This document shows positions 11,061 to 23,174 of a stretch of 34,215 bases of DNA, one piece after another. Every line of letters starts with the position of its first letter. Position 1 is the first letter of the stretch. The notes under the pieces are model-generated. The model ran no database searches and was not told the origin of the DNA. It saw nothing but the letters and a program-made list of their open reading frames with translations. A program made the position numbers and the translations under genes. Source of the stretch: Pelargonium nanum (Eukaryota; Streptophyta; Magnoliopsida; Geraniales; Geraniaceae); contig JAYMTF010000537.1 in the NCBI GenBank assembly GCA_036897485.1, positions 1 through 34,215 of the forward strand, read 5' to 3'.

Positions 11061-11403
11061 GTTCCATTTTGGTCTTTTAAGTCTTTAACTGACTATCTGT
11101 ATTGCTTCAATTTGATCTGGTCTTCGTTATTTTGTTTCGATTTGGTCTAATTCACAACGATGTCGTCAGATTAAACTGATGTGACAATCGTTTCAAAAAA
11201 ATTTTGTTGACGCGGCAACCACGTGACGTTTAAATTACGAATGTGATAATAAATTATCAGGAAAAAATTATCAATTCGAAACAAAAAAAATAATTTAGGA
11301 CCAAATTTGAACAATCTGAATAGTTTGAGGACTAAATTAAAATAAAAATCAAACTGAGTTTAAATTCGAAACAAAATAGATAGTTGAGCAACCAAAACGG
11401 AAC
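11061..11403. mobile_element. MITE-like element with long imperfect inverted ends
   Basis: The left end GTTCCATTTTGGTCTTTTAAG is mirrored by the right end TTGAGCAACCAAAACGGAAC. Further in, GACTATCTG is mirrored by ATAGATAGTT. The interior carries GGACCAAATTTGAACAATCTG and GAGGACTAAATT, phrases typical of a common plant non-autonomous element family. No clear target-site duplication was found. It contains a G-box/ABRE motif, CACGTGACGTTT, at 11220-11231. Situated between the bL12 and DG1 genes. Confidence 0.5.
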
Positions 11404-11896
11404 AACTTTCTTTCTTGAACTCAAATGTTACAGTGAAATTTGAAGATGCAGATCAAATTCGACCACTCAAAATAGCTGACAATTTGAGATTCAGATCGGA
11501 TTTGATACAAGGAGTGTGTTGTGTGTGCATTTCTCTACCTAAAACATAATAAAAGAGGAAAATCAGAAAATAGAACATTTATTGAAATAATTCACAGTTA
11601 CAGACTAACAGTTTTGTAAAATACTTTACAAGATATCAGGTAGAGCGAACAGTTCACTAATCGCTACATTGGCTTGGCTCTACTTCATATTGAAAAGGCC
11701 TAACCCGAATCCAACTCGCAAAAAGTACGCATTTAAGGATTTTAGTATGAAATGCGCAGATAGGAGACAACTCAATTGAGAGAGAATATTTTGTGCAATC
11801 AAAACCCGTAAAACTGTTGGTCAGGTTTCGGGAGTTGCGGGTTCAGAACCAAATTGTCAGCTATAGTGAATCCAGTTCTTCAAAAGAGACTTGCTC

Positions 11897-14800
11897 CTAA
11901 TTCCTGAGCTTATAAGGCAAACTTACACCATCCCTTTCCCTGTTTTCCTTCCAAGTCTCCAGAATTTCATGTGCCGATGGCACCTTGGATCCGTGAAAAT
12001 CCTTGTTCACCAACATGTCAAATTCGGAATCCATTTCATCCTCTGATGAGTAGTCATCTAAAAAGAAAGATGATACCGGGTTATCTAAATCACTGGACTC
12101 GCCAGCTACCGCTACATCATCTGTGGAATCTTTAACTTTGGTTCGTAATTCACGAGCAAGTTCGGGGAGTCTATTGATAGTATCTACTTTTCCATCATCA
12201 GAAATGTCAAATGTGGCATCTCTACCGCGAACAAGAGAATTCTTACCAATACCATCAATTTCTGCTTTGTCATCGACCAAGAATGACATATCTGCAGTTG
12301 CACTGCCAAAAGCAGCAAAAGTAGTGTAGTCTCTTGAAGCGCCGGACCCACAAAGAGAGTGCAATGACCTTGACAAGTTTAGAACTGTAGGTTCTGATGT
12401 CGCATCACAGTTACGAAGAGCATCCGACAGTTGCTTTAAACTGTTCTGATCGATCTTGTCTTCGTTTTTCTTGAAAAGGTCTGTCCACTGCTTTTCATCA
12501 ATTCGGAATGAGGCATGAGCCATCGTGTTGACCAATATGACAGCTCTTTCATAATTCTCTTGAGCTATAGCCTGAAGGACCATTTGAGTGAAATAAGACG
12601 GGTGGGGAATTTCTCCGTCTTCTAAAATTGTATCAAATGCGTGCTCCAAAAGATGCCCCTGCATTATAAACAAAATAGTCAGGTTATTAGATCTTCTACC
12701 CCTTTGAGAAAACTAATGCAAGGCATATTTTGCTTGTGTAAAGAAGTTGTTGTCTTTCCCAGTAGCATAAGGCGTAGATCAAATTGTGGGTTCAAGTGAA
12801 TCAAATAAATTTATAGAGAAAACAAAACTATGACATTTTCTCTTAGAAGATAGCATCAGAAAACATGACATTTTGGCCATATACTTCCAAAGAAATTACA
12901 AAAACGGCAGATATGGCTTACCTTCCCAGCTCTGGAGGCTTCCACAAGCAGATATGCATGTTTATTGTGATTAAGCTGATACCCAGATAAAGCCATTTCT
13001 TTGTACACATATTCAAAATATTCCCATTGCTGTGCTACAGCAGATGCCTCTAACATTGTGCTATATGTATACACATCAGGGATAAGGAATGTATCACCCT
13101 TAGCCATGGGGCTGTTAGGATCCAATTTACGATTCCTTATGTCTTCGAACAACTCTTTAGCCTTAGAAAACATATCATTCCGACCGTATACTTTGAGCAT
13201 GGTGTTTATGGTCCCGATGTTTGGAGTGCAATAGGCCTTCATGTGTTTGAAAATAGATATACAATCATCGAAATGCCCCACATCCATGGAAGACTTTATC
13301 ATGCCAGTGAAAGCTACCTCCAGAGGCTTAGAATAACGAAGTTTTTCTATCTTCACAACCTACAAGAATGATTAAAGAAAAACATGATATTTCCCGGTCT
13401 AAGAATCATATATTCAAGAGGTGTTATGCCAGAACCTAATGAACTGTGTTGCACGAAGATCATCTTCTATAAAAACATATCCATTTGCACCATAAAGAAG
13501 AAAAATGAATAACAATGTCATAGCAGTGACCTGAATTTACAAGGCAGAAAATAAACAAAACAGGTATTCGGCTCCAAAGGCCTCCTGGTTGAAGTTAGGT
13601 TTAATTTCACGACAACCAAACAGAATTCAATTGAAAGATGAAACTAACCTCCATTATAGCATCTTCCCACCTCCCACTTTTGCATAGGCAGCAAGCTAGC
13701 TCATAATATACAGTAGCTATTCCAACCACTCCCCTTTGCTCCATATTCCTAACAGCTTCCACAGCTTCATCAATTTTCCCTTCCTCCCAGAATGTTTTGA
13801 CAAGAACTGGAAAGTCACAAATTAAATATGTCTTAGCTACCAGACATCGCACATTTACCAGTAAAGGAACAAGCACAATACCTTTGTAAGTCAGGGCTTT
13901 GGGAGCTTCTCCACTTCTTTTCATCTTTCTGAAGAACTCGTGCACAAGGTCATGCTTCCCAGAACTCAACATTACCTTTCAATAATCATCTCCTGTAAGA
14001 CTTGAATACAATATAATTTAAGGATAAACAACAAATTGCAAGTAGATAGACCTTTCCATTCAAACATCAATCCAAGGTCCAAGTTCAACATTAACCAAGA
14101 ACAGCTTCAAAAGCAACAAAATCTAATAACTGGTTCGTTCATGCTTTTGGATTAGGTGCAATAGCATCACCATCAAATAGTGTTGGATCCGTAGGGTTCT
14201 CTGCATGACACTAAACTTCCTAAATACAATAGCAGTTTGACATTTTCTAATTAAATTAAGCAAGAATTCAGTTATGAGAAACTAATAGGGCTATGGGTAG
14301 GCTGTAGGCCTAAGTTATCATGGATAGAAATAGTAAGAAAAGATGTGATAATGCATGGCATGAAAAAGGAGATAGCATTATATTAGGAGTAGAGAAGGAG
14401 AATATGGGTAGAAAATCTCAAAGTGTTTTACTTAAAGATTCATGTACACGACCCCAGCACTGTTTGGGAGATGACATGGTGGTTGTTGTAGTACTTGACA
14501 GATCACCCATAAATGTTTCAATGCCAACTGCTTTTAGCTTCATATAACATCTATAAATTATGTAAAATATGATACCTGTACCTGCCCCGAAACTCCCTTA
14601 CTTCTAAATACTAATTGCATCTAAACCACTCCCCAGCAACTGTCATTTTAATAATCATGGTAACAAAAGCATTTTGCCTCTGGCAATTAACAAAGATAGC
14701 GTTTGGATTAAAAAGTTGTCATTTTCATGAACAAAAAGTTCTAATACAAATATGAAGAATAAGAATCTCATTCCCATTCCTGAACAACTTTTGTAATCCA

Positions 14801-16695
14801 AACGCTATCAAAAAGAATTTGATAGCACAACATGTGAAGTGCTTACTATAATACTATTTAGTTTTCAGAATTTTTCAAGTTATTTATGATCCATGTAGTA
14901 GATAACCACACTTGTAATGTCGAGATCTATCAATTACCTCCATTGCAAGTCCATAACTTGCTTCATTAGGTTTGAGGCCACTCTTTCTCAACTGCTGGAA
15001 AACCCAAGATACACCCTTCCATTGTTGGGATGGAACACAAGCATTTAGTACCTAACAAACAGTTTGGAAAAGATCAAGTAATCGCATAAAAAGCAACTAA
15101 ATATATACAATAGTAATAGTTATGTTCTCCTTGATTCTTACAGCATTATATATAACAACATCGGGTTCAAGGACCGGGTCCCAGTTCTTGCGCCGCACAG
15201 CTTTGGTTAGTTTAGAAGGTTTCTGCCTCATGCATTCTATAATATGAATAAGCTTTTTCAGATGACCAGCTTGACCAAGTGTGACGGCAATGCTGTGATA
15301 TGCGGCCATGTCTGGATATATATGGTAATCTCCCTGAATCACTTTAGAGTTGGATCAAATCCAGAAACATCATTTCAATATTTAAAGATGAAAAAAAAAA
15401 AAAAACTTGACTATTACCCGCATCAAATTGAAGATTTGAAGAGCTTCTTGCGGCCGCCTTGCCCTCCCAAGAACAGACAATAGTTTTGTGTAAACAAACC
15501 TAGTACAAGGACATCAGTTTCTGGTCAGTCAATTCCAAAAAGACAGTAGTTTTATACCTGAACAAAATAACCCATAGAGCATCCATGCAATAAAAGACAA
15601 ACCCTATTACAAAAGAGTTTCTTTTGATGCTAGTCAGTTAGGGACAAGCTCAATAAGCAATACATCATATTCTATTAAAACAATGACTATAACAACATAT
15701 AAGATTCAACCAATTCTGACCACGGGAAGTAAAAGAACACAACTTTCACGATTATAACATCCTTCAGAGATCAATAGAATACAATACAAGCAAATAAACA
15801 ACCTGCTCTTATAGTGCTTTTGCTGTTTGTCCCCGTAGACCCATTCGACAACAGACAAAGCTTGTTTCCATCTTCCTTTAGCCCCAAGTCCTCCAACAAT
15901 CTTGAGGAGCTGAACCTCAGTGAACTGCAATCCCGACTTGTTCATCATCCAAGAGAACTTCCAGTCCTTTGCATTCCGCTCAGTAGCACTAAGCCTAAGC
16001 CACAAACCACACAACACGATTCACATAAACAATCAAAATTCAAAACAACAAAACACTGAAATCACCAACAAAATCACACAAACAACAAAATAAAAATCCA
16101 ATCCAATTAACAACCTCTCAACAAGAATTTTGAGGGACTGATTCTCGCTCCGTCTCCGCCTCGTCGGGTCCCAGCTCCTCTCGTCACTCTCCACACAATC
16201 CTGCTCCAATTCAACATCATCATCCAAGACCCACTGCAGCGAATCTCGCTTCCGCTCCTCAAAAACCTCGCGCAGCTCACTCAATCCCTCCCTCTTCAGC
16301 TTCTCACCCCAAAATTCCCGACTTTTGCTCGCGAGCTCTCTAAGCTCCGCCCTCTCGAGCCTCTCCCACGGCATGCCCACCATCAGGGCCTTGCCGGGGT
16401 CGCTCGGCTTCGACTTATTGATGGCCTTGGTGAATTCTCTGTACTCGCGTTTCAAGGTCTGGAAGTGGGCTTCTTCGGCTATGGCTTCTTTCTGTTCATC
16501 GGTGAGCGGAGGAGGCTGGTTCTTCGCGAGGCGGTTGGTTTTGCGGTCGTGTTTCTGGATTTCCTTTTTGCGGAGGGTGTGGACGATTTTGGGAGTTGGT
16601 TGGACGCCATGTTTGAGGAGTCTGCGTTTGATTTTGTCCACGTCAGGTTCGAATCTGGGTGTGGAGAGGTGAGAATTAGCCGTTGAAGCATCCAT
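11897..16695 (-). CDS. DG1: PPR protein, DG1/EMB1408-like (chloroplast development)
   Basis: P-class pentatricopeptide-repeat protein matching Arabidopsis DELAYED GREENING 1 (At5g67570), a plastid protein linked to plastid transcription and early chloroplast development (established). Nine exons on the minus strand: 16695-16115, 15994-15803, 15499-15418, 15333-15142, 15051-14938, 13975-13882, 13806-13649, 13359-12922, 12658-11897; 2613 nt, 870 aa. Residues 1-195 are charged and helical (KIKRRLLKHGVQPTPK, MPWERLERAELRELASKS). About eight or nine 35-residue PPR units follow between roughly 259 and 600, e.g. VVIYNAVLNACVPSQQWKGV at 344-363. The C-terminal ~250 residues are not PPR and include an acidic segment (SSEDEMDSEFDML). 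The start at 16695 gives no obvious transit peptide; the frame stays open to an ATG at 16887, so a longer form is possible. An intron between 13975 and 14938 holds a MITE. Confidence 0.9.
14695..14809. mobile_element. MITE with ~25-bp terminal inverted repeats in a DG1 intron
   Basis: Left terminus GATAGCGTTTGGATTAAAAA (continuing AGTTGT) is mirrored almost perfectly by the right terminus, ending ATCCAAACGCTATC at 14809. The 115-bp element has no coding capacity; its centre includes AATCTCATTCCCATTCC, typical of small hAT- or Mutator-derived MITEs. A target duplication is not obvious (A-rich on both sides), so the superfamily is left open. It lies in the 962-bp intron between DG1 exons 5 and 6. 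Confidence 0.7.
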
Positions 16696-17622
16696 GGCTG
16701 AAGTGTGAGGAAATGGGAGGTTTGGGGGAAAAAATAAAAAAAGGAGAGAAAATGGATGAGGTTGAAGAGAAGGGACAGTTTTGTTTCCCTCCAATTCGTT
16801 TTGTTTTTTTATTATAAAACCACGTAAAAAATTCTTAAAATGAGTGTTTTGTTTGTTTGATATTTTTGTCTTTAAGATAAATGTCATGTTTCGTTTCTCA
16901 TAAACTCAGTTACGTGTGAAATGTGGTCGTGTCAATGAATTTTTAGGCGTGGAACGCTCCGCCCGAATCCGTTTCATATGTTTCTGGGCTGAGAGTCTCA
17001 GCCAATTTTTTTTCTGAGATTCCTAATGAAAAATTTATAACACCAACTAATATTTCTTTCAAATCTAACCTTACCATTTCAAATAAAAGATTGTTTGCCC
17101 AATGCAATTAACCATTTGTAAGATCCTTTCAATAAAAAAAGCATTTGTAAGATATGAACAACTATTTTAGGATAGGACGAGAACTCCTCTATTCACACCA
17201 AATGTTTGTCAAGTCCACTAGAAAATAGCTTTCACGAAAAGTGATTGCCTATTTTGGTAATAATGAACTCCAACAATTTCAACTGAGCTTCTGTTGAAAA
17301 CTAGCTTTGATCTACACAAACATATGGTTTTTAAGCCTTAAGGGGAGTAGTTTTCAGTTTTCAGTACTATAACTCTACTCCAATGCATCAAGAAAGATAA
17401 GAGTAACCAAGAGAATTTTTAAAATAAAAAACCCTTAACTAGAAAGATTATTGTCTAATATACAAAACAAATAGCAACTCAGAGAAGAAAAAGAAGACAA
17501 CAATTGACCAATGAGCAAGCAAGTTAGACAAGTGAATCATCTCACCACCAATAACCCCAATATGTTTCCTTCATAAATTAATTATAGCACACAAAACAAA
17601 CCCCGAACAGAGAAGAGCCTTC
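16696..17622. other. Intergenic region between DG1 (5' end) and ARL8 (3' end)
   Basis: Both genes run right to left, so this holds the DG1 promoter and leader and the ARL8 3' UTR. A TGGGCT-type Site II core occurs near 16985. The rest is AT-rich; no further gene or repeat seen. Confidence 0.6.
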
Positions 17623-20600
17623 TCAACTCTTCGATTTGGAATGCTTCACAAGCCAATCGATGACTGAATCAATGTTTGTTGAATTTTTGCACGAGATCAT
17701 GAAGCAGCAAACTTCTCTGTCAGTAATCGACTTGAGTCCCCTGCAAAACATAGTCGCAATCAATATTTAAACTACTAAACTTCTAGAATCAGATTATAGT
17801 GTTTGAGAATGTGTCTTACATTTCATCAGTCAATGCCTGTTTAGACAGAGCTCCAGGTTTGTCAATCTTGTTCCCCAGGACTAGTAAGGGAATGCCATTG
17901 AGTGAAGGTTTGCTCAGCAAATCATGAAGTTCACTTTTTGAGATGCTCAGGTTATCGGGATCAGCAGCATCAACCACGTAACTAAAGGAAAGAAATGTTA
18001 TATTAGACAAGTCACATGCAATCAGTAAAGTAAACAACGTAGGAAAATAGTCATGCTTCACATATATGCCACGACAGTGTTTCATATCATGTGTGATACA
18101 AAGTGATGTGAAGAAGAAATGGCATAATAAGTCGTTGCTTCTTCACTTGACTCTCTGAACTTTTTACAACGAAGTATCTTAATATCACTAAGAACCTTAT
18201 GTCAGGTTGTTGAATCCTCAAATTTATGATGCTACTCTAGCACCTTTGCCCAAAATCAAGGTGATGATTTCACCTTACGAAGATCATGTACGGGAAATCA
18301 AGTCATTTAAGGAATGAATATACGTTGAAAACAAAAGTCAAACATAGTTCATGTGGGATAAGAGATGTTTAGATTGTGAAAATTAAATATTGAGTCTAAT
18401 GCATATATACCAACACGAGTGTGGGAGATAAATTGATCAAAGTAAGCCATTATATTTTTCTAGTGTTTTCATAGTTGGGCTCGTAATTACTAGAAATCAC
18501 TATTTGATAAGCAATTAACCATTCAAGATGTTCATTCTAAACTTCACAACAACAACAAAAAAACATACAAAATACAATGCAAATCCATATTCTCCAACTT
18601 GAATCCATCTTCTAAGTTCTAAGGGGCTCTTTGTCTCCTATCATTTACTAGGTCCGGTGCATCTAAATTAGTATTTTTTATGAAAACGTAACTACAGTAT
18701 ATTTTAAAATTTATTAATTAAGTTAATACTTTTTTGGAAAGAGCATTTATTTCATATATCAAAATTTAAATTTATTAATTAAGCATTCCAAAAAAAAAGT
18801 CTACCCTCACCATTTCACATGTTGTCGCTGTTGTGATACAGCTCCCACATAACTATGAGCATGTGGGTTCAATTTGGCTTTCAACAAATCATATCGATAT
18901 TGAGGATCCATATCAACCTCTTAAGTATGTGTGTGTTTAATATATCACTTACTTCAATGTTGATAATTGTTGTGCAAGAGAAAAAACTTAGACTAAAATG
19001 AATAAAAGATTTTACTTCAATGACCAATTTTGGTAGACGACAGAGAAAATAGCAGCATTGACAATTATTGTAGACTCGTGGTGGCAAGGGGAAAACATAA
19101 ATAAATGCTTAAAAGTTATTAATATATGTCAATATGCATGTCTTTAGACAAACTGTTCATTCTCCTTTGTCCCTTTCACTTATGTTAAGAGTTCTTGCAC
19201 AAATCAAAATATCTCAGACACCATCAAAATAGTTTGAATACTTATTGGGTGTGATTTTCACAAAAATATAATAAGAAAATACTCACAAATATTAAAAGTC
19301 TTGGGACAGATGCTTCAGGTGATTTAAAACATTACTTTGTTGTCAAAATGGTATTGATTATTTTGATGGTGAACATGTTGCTTTACATGTTTTGTTCTTA
19401 ATGTGGTGTTAATATAATTATAACTTAATTTAAAAAGTAACTTATTTATTATTATTTTTATATTTATTATGTTTCAGTTACAAATATCCTTTTCAAACCT
19501 CATAACGGCAAGTTTATGCGTTTCAAAATCTACCGTATTAAGCATTCACCATACATATGTGCATGGATCACAATGCTGCATATGCATCTATGTTGAGAAG
19601 AAGAAATACTATCTTAAATTGTGCTAAGTAAAACATAAATATACATATGCATCACAAGATACCGACAATATATAACAAAATAAAATTGCAGCGCATGAAG
19701 TGACCATACTAATGATTTAATACGACACTACAAAAAGCAATGCATTTAACAGTAATTTGAAGTATCAGTATAATTAGGAAAAGGATCTAGTACTTACACA
19801 ATAGCAGAAACTGCCCGACAGTAACGCTCCCACATACTGCGAAACCGAGGTTGCCCTCCAAGATCCCATAACTTTATTGTGACGTTCCCTTTTGTTACTT
19901 TCCTCATATTGAATCCTACCTGATAATTGACCACTACCTCGTTAGTTTCATAAAATTTTAGACTCAAGACAAAAGGCTCTAGAAACTAATGACATGACAA
20001 AAGTATAAAAATTAGATTTCTAGGTAAAACTAAAAAAAAAACATTACTTACCGTAGGAATCATGTCTTCACTATATCCACCAGTCTAAAAATAAAAGACA
20101 AACAACATCAGTTGAAAGAAAATTAAGGACAGTGGAAAGGGTAAGAAAAAAGACCCAAGTAATGTTCTACTTACTGCAACAACATTTACAAGTGAAGTCT
20201 TCCCAGCATTCTGAAGTCCTATCAGAGACAACTCCATTTCTTGTTTAAAGAAAAGGCTGGAAACACAAAAACATAAAGTGAGTCAATGAGATTCATGAGA
20301 TTAGTTCACACGGTTAGATCATCATCAAAAGCACTCTATTTTATCGACATTCTGTTACACAAGTAGATCAATCAAAGTAAGGAATGGCTAGAAAAGCACA
20401 AATAATGCATCAAGACTATAAAAGTGGAGCTATTCCTCTATTGTATAATGAGATTTAGCTTGCTATTTGCCAGTGCAACTTTAATTTACTTCATTTTTCA
20501 CAACCACTCAAAGATAACCTTATTATAAAGAAGTGTAACACTTGACTCATTTAAATCAAGTAGTCACATGTTGGGAACATAGATTCTTTGATTTACATTT

Positions 20601-21809
20601 GCACTACCATTAAACCCCCCTCTAATGTAGTCCAAAATTCTTATACAAAACACATAGGGCATATTTTCTATATGACGCAGCGCATGGTCCTCGCCGTGGA
20701 CAACTTGCGGTGTGTAAAAGGCCCGCCGTAATCAAATTGGAATGTATTTCAAGTTTTTCTTTTTGGTAAAAAGCCCAGAGGCATTTTAAGCTACTAGGGT
20801 TATAAATAAAGGAAAATACAATTAAAACTGAAAAAGGAAACAAACATGCAGTTAATACATGCCCTGCAGTGTCTTTCTGTATTCCCGCCTCCGCAATTTC
20901 TGTCTTTCAAATTTTCAATTTCAAATTCTTCTTCAACCACAATTACAAAACCACAAAAAACAACAGCCATTGAAGAGCACTCCAACAACAAAACAGCAGC
21001 CACCAACATAGAGGATTATATACTTTACTTGGTTAAAGATCCCTAGCGTAAGAATGATGAGTACTAGAAGTTACAACTATCAATTTTATCCTTTGACTAA
21101 TTTAAATGACTTCGCGCCTTGAGCAGTGAATATCATTGTTTCCATCAAAGAAGTTACCATCGAACAAAAAAAGGATCCAATTCCCATTCTTTTGCTTGGG
21201 TTCCTAAATGTCATTAAGCTGCTATAACAATAGATAGCAACTATGGACCAAAGGTCGATTCCCATATTGTAACTCCCCCGGTCAAAGGTCTATTCCCATC
21301 CTCCTACGATCATCATTTTGTCAGAACTACCAACACCTCATCCTTTCAGTACTGAACTAACGCCAGTGCCATCATCTGACATTCGGACCAGATATCAGAG
21401 AAAGACACGGCAAGAAAAACTCATCAAACAAAGCCATTGTTCTCTACACTCATCTTCCATCAAATTAGTAAACAAAAGATCCTAACAATCAAAGCTATAA
21501 AAAATACTAAAAAAATACAGCATCAAGCCAAGCAAAAACAAAACAATCACGTTCTAGAATCACAAAACCACTGACAAAACACAAAATCCAGCAACAAATT
21601 AGCTTTCTCCACATTCAACACTCCAATTCTGTTCGAAACAAGAGCAACAAAACAAAACGTCCTGGAGCAATAAACATCCGTAACGCATCAATATCACAAC
21701 ACAGAGATACGAGTTTACACAAACAAACAAACACAGTTCCGATGCAGATATAGAAGAAGAGAAAACCAGACCTGCGTAGCCAATTGAGAAAAGCTTCCCA
21801 CAGTCCCAT
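17623..21809 (-). CDS. ARL8: ADP-ribosylation-factor-like small GTPase, ARL8 type (ARLA1)
   Basis: Small GTPase of the ARL8 subfamily, acting on endomembranes; animal ARL8 controls lysosome transport, and plant ARL8 is a host factor for tobamovirus RNA replication (established). Six exons on the minus strand: 21809-21772, 20256-20175, 20084-20052, 19919-19798, 17981-17820, 17740-17623; 555 nt, 184 aa, the family length. Motifs: amphipathic N-terminus [21 protein letters not shown]-loop GLQNAGKTS; switch I with [19 protein letters not shown]; switch [20 protein letters not shown]; guanine motif NKID; SCK near the C-terminus ([10 protein letters not shown]), ending KHSKSKS. Gly2 could be myristoylated, unlike animal ARL8, which is N-acetylated. 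Exon 3 is only 33 nt. Introns 1 (1.5 kb) and 4 (1.8 kb) are large and hold small repeat relics. At5g67560 (ARLA1D) is the expected syntenic match. Confidence 0.95.
18707..18800. repeat. Small direct/inverted repeat cluster in ARL8 intron 4
   Basis: AAATTTATTAATTAAG occurs twice (18707-18722 and 18768-18783). Overlapping this, ACTTTTTTGGAA at 18728 is mirrored by TTCCAAAAAAAAAGT ending at 18800. It may be a fragment of a tiny AT-rich element. Confidence 0.45.
20665..20735. mobile_element. GC-rich patch resembling CACTA-type subterminal sequence
   Basis: Inside the AT-rich intron 1 of ARL8 there is an isolated GC-rich stretch with GACGCAGCGCATGG, TCGCCGTGG, TTGCGG and GGCCCGCCG. This vocabulary resembles subterminal repeats of plant CACTA/En-Spm-derived elements. 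No CACTA termini were found, so this is a tentative reading. Confidence 0.25.
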
Positions 21810-22084
21810 TGTCGATCAGAGAGCTCGAAAAAGAAAATCCGATTCCGAAAACCAAAACAGAATCAGAGATCTGAAACCTCCGAATTGCTCCGGCGACGAG
21901 AGCGATCTCCGAGTCTCTCCCTCTTCTCCGCAATTGACCTCTCTGAAACAACTTTCCTCCCACTGATTAGCCGTATCCGTACACAGAAACAATTTATATA
22001 CATACGCGAGAGACTCGGAGTCGAACGGGTCGACTCAGATTTCGACTCAGACTCGACCCCCATCTTGCGAGCAATTTACGATAC
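21810..22084 (-). other. ARL8 5' leader and core promoter region
   Basis: Region upstream of the ARL8 ATG, rich in TCGGAG, GAGTCGA and pyrimidine tracts on the sense strand. The transcription start is not resolved by inspection. Confidence 0.4.
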
Positions 22085-22122
22085 GGCCCATTGGGATCTG
22101 ACGGTTGTGATCCTGTGGGCCC
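22085..22122 (-). promoter_or_regulatory. Pair of Site II (TCP-type) elements upstream of ARL8
   Basis: GGCCCA at 22085-22090 and TGGGCCC at 22116-22122, about 280-310 bases upstream of the ARL8 ATG. Paired TGGGCY/GGCCCA elements mark promoters of widely expressed plant genes bound by TCP factors. CCAAT-like ATTGG cores follow at 22170-22210. Confidence 0.5.
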
Positions 22123-22473
22123 TTACGATCCAGCGATTGATTGTGGCTGAGCCCGCAAGCGTTGGATAAGAGATTCTGATTGGTTGACTTGGTGAGCGCT
22201 GATTGGTGGAGAGTGAAGTGCACGTGCTGATGTGATGGGTGGATATATGGAGAGTGGGTTTTACGCGCGTCGGGTGGTGGTTGGTTTTGGGTGGGCGGTG
22301 TGGTCAACGAATGGTGAGGTTACATGTGGGCTTTGCTTCTTAGGCTATATATTTCATTCATTGTATCGGCTTGGACCGTTCGCAACAATAAATAATTTTG
22401 TATGGTGTATCAAATTTGGGTTTATTGGGCCTTTACTATTTATATGATAAGACAATATTTTATAATAAAAAAT

Positions 22474-22500
22474 ATTATATTTATATTTATATTTATATTT
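22474..22500. repeat. (TTTATA)n short tandem repeat
   Basis: About four copies of a TTATAT/TTTATA hexamer in an AT-rich stretch. Confidence 0.75.
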
Positions 22501-22925
22501 GAACAAATAAGTTGTGTAACTTCTTCCACATGCTTCACAACGTATTATACTTCTCGAATTAAATGAATAATTTGACAAAGTAAAGAAACGTTTAAAAGTT
22601 GTAGAATATACATTCGAATATACGCATTGGCTTTGTTTCGCATCAATGATTCTTTGGTAACAATAACATCAATCATAATGTTGACATTTTGCGATGACAG
22701 AAGAGCGAGCGCATATAGATGAGATAATGTGGTATATCATCAAAGATGAATTATTCAAGTATCGAGAAGAGAGGCGGAGAGCTCAAATGCAAACATCTTA
22801 GTGAATGATGTTTTATAAAGATTATCTTTATAAGCGTTTATATTTTGAGCCTTATCTTCAGTGTGTTCACTGTAAAGAAAATCATACAATGAAAAAGACG
22901 TATGCAAGATCACACATGAGTCGCC

Positions 22926-23174
22926 TCATAGGAGAACATATCCTGTAGTGGAGTATATTTGTCGAGCATTTGAGTTAATACGACTGACTTCGTCAAAGGA
23001 TGTGACTATGTCAAAGACATGCCCAAATCCAACTATCGAATCACATACCATATTGAGCCCTTGAGCATTCTTCCAATATATGATAGACATCTTCGATCCC
23101 TTTGGTAGGTTAACACTTTGAATGAAATTTGACATTTTCTCTAGTGTTGCCTTCTCACAATATTTGAAGTTCAT
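22926..23174 (-). pseudogene. Unassigned open frame, possible exon relic
   Basis: An 82-codon frame starting at an ATG directly preceded by an acceptor-like GTTAGCAG. Its composition is balanced (KATLEKMSNFIQSVNLPKGS and so on), unlike most chance frames nearby. It ends without a recognisable domain, and no companion exons were found on either side. I do not recognise the family. It could be a decayed exon copy or chance. Confidence 0.2.

Noticed and set aside
14320-14547. 75-codon plus-strand frame in the DG1 intron
   Set aside because: Lies wholly in an intron with no splice or promoter context and no known domain.
16640-16665. GGTTCGAATC, like a tRNA T-loop
   Set aside because: It is DG1 exon 1 coding sequence, and no acceptor stem or anticodon arm surrounds it.
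16325-16691. Plus- and minus-strand frames over the DG1 first exon
   Set aside because: Shadows of a GC-rich exon; DG1 exon 1 shows the family sequence and correct splice junctions.
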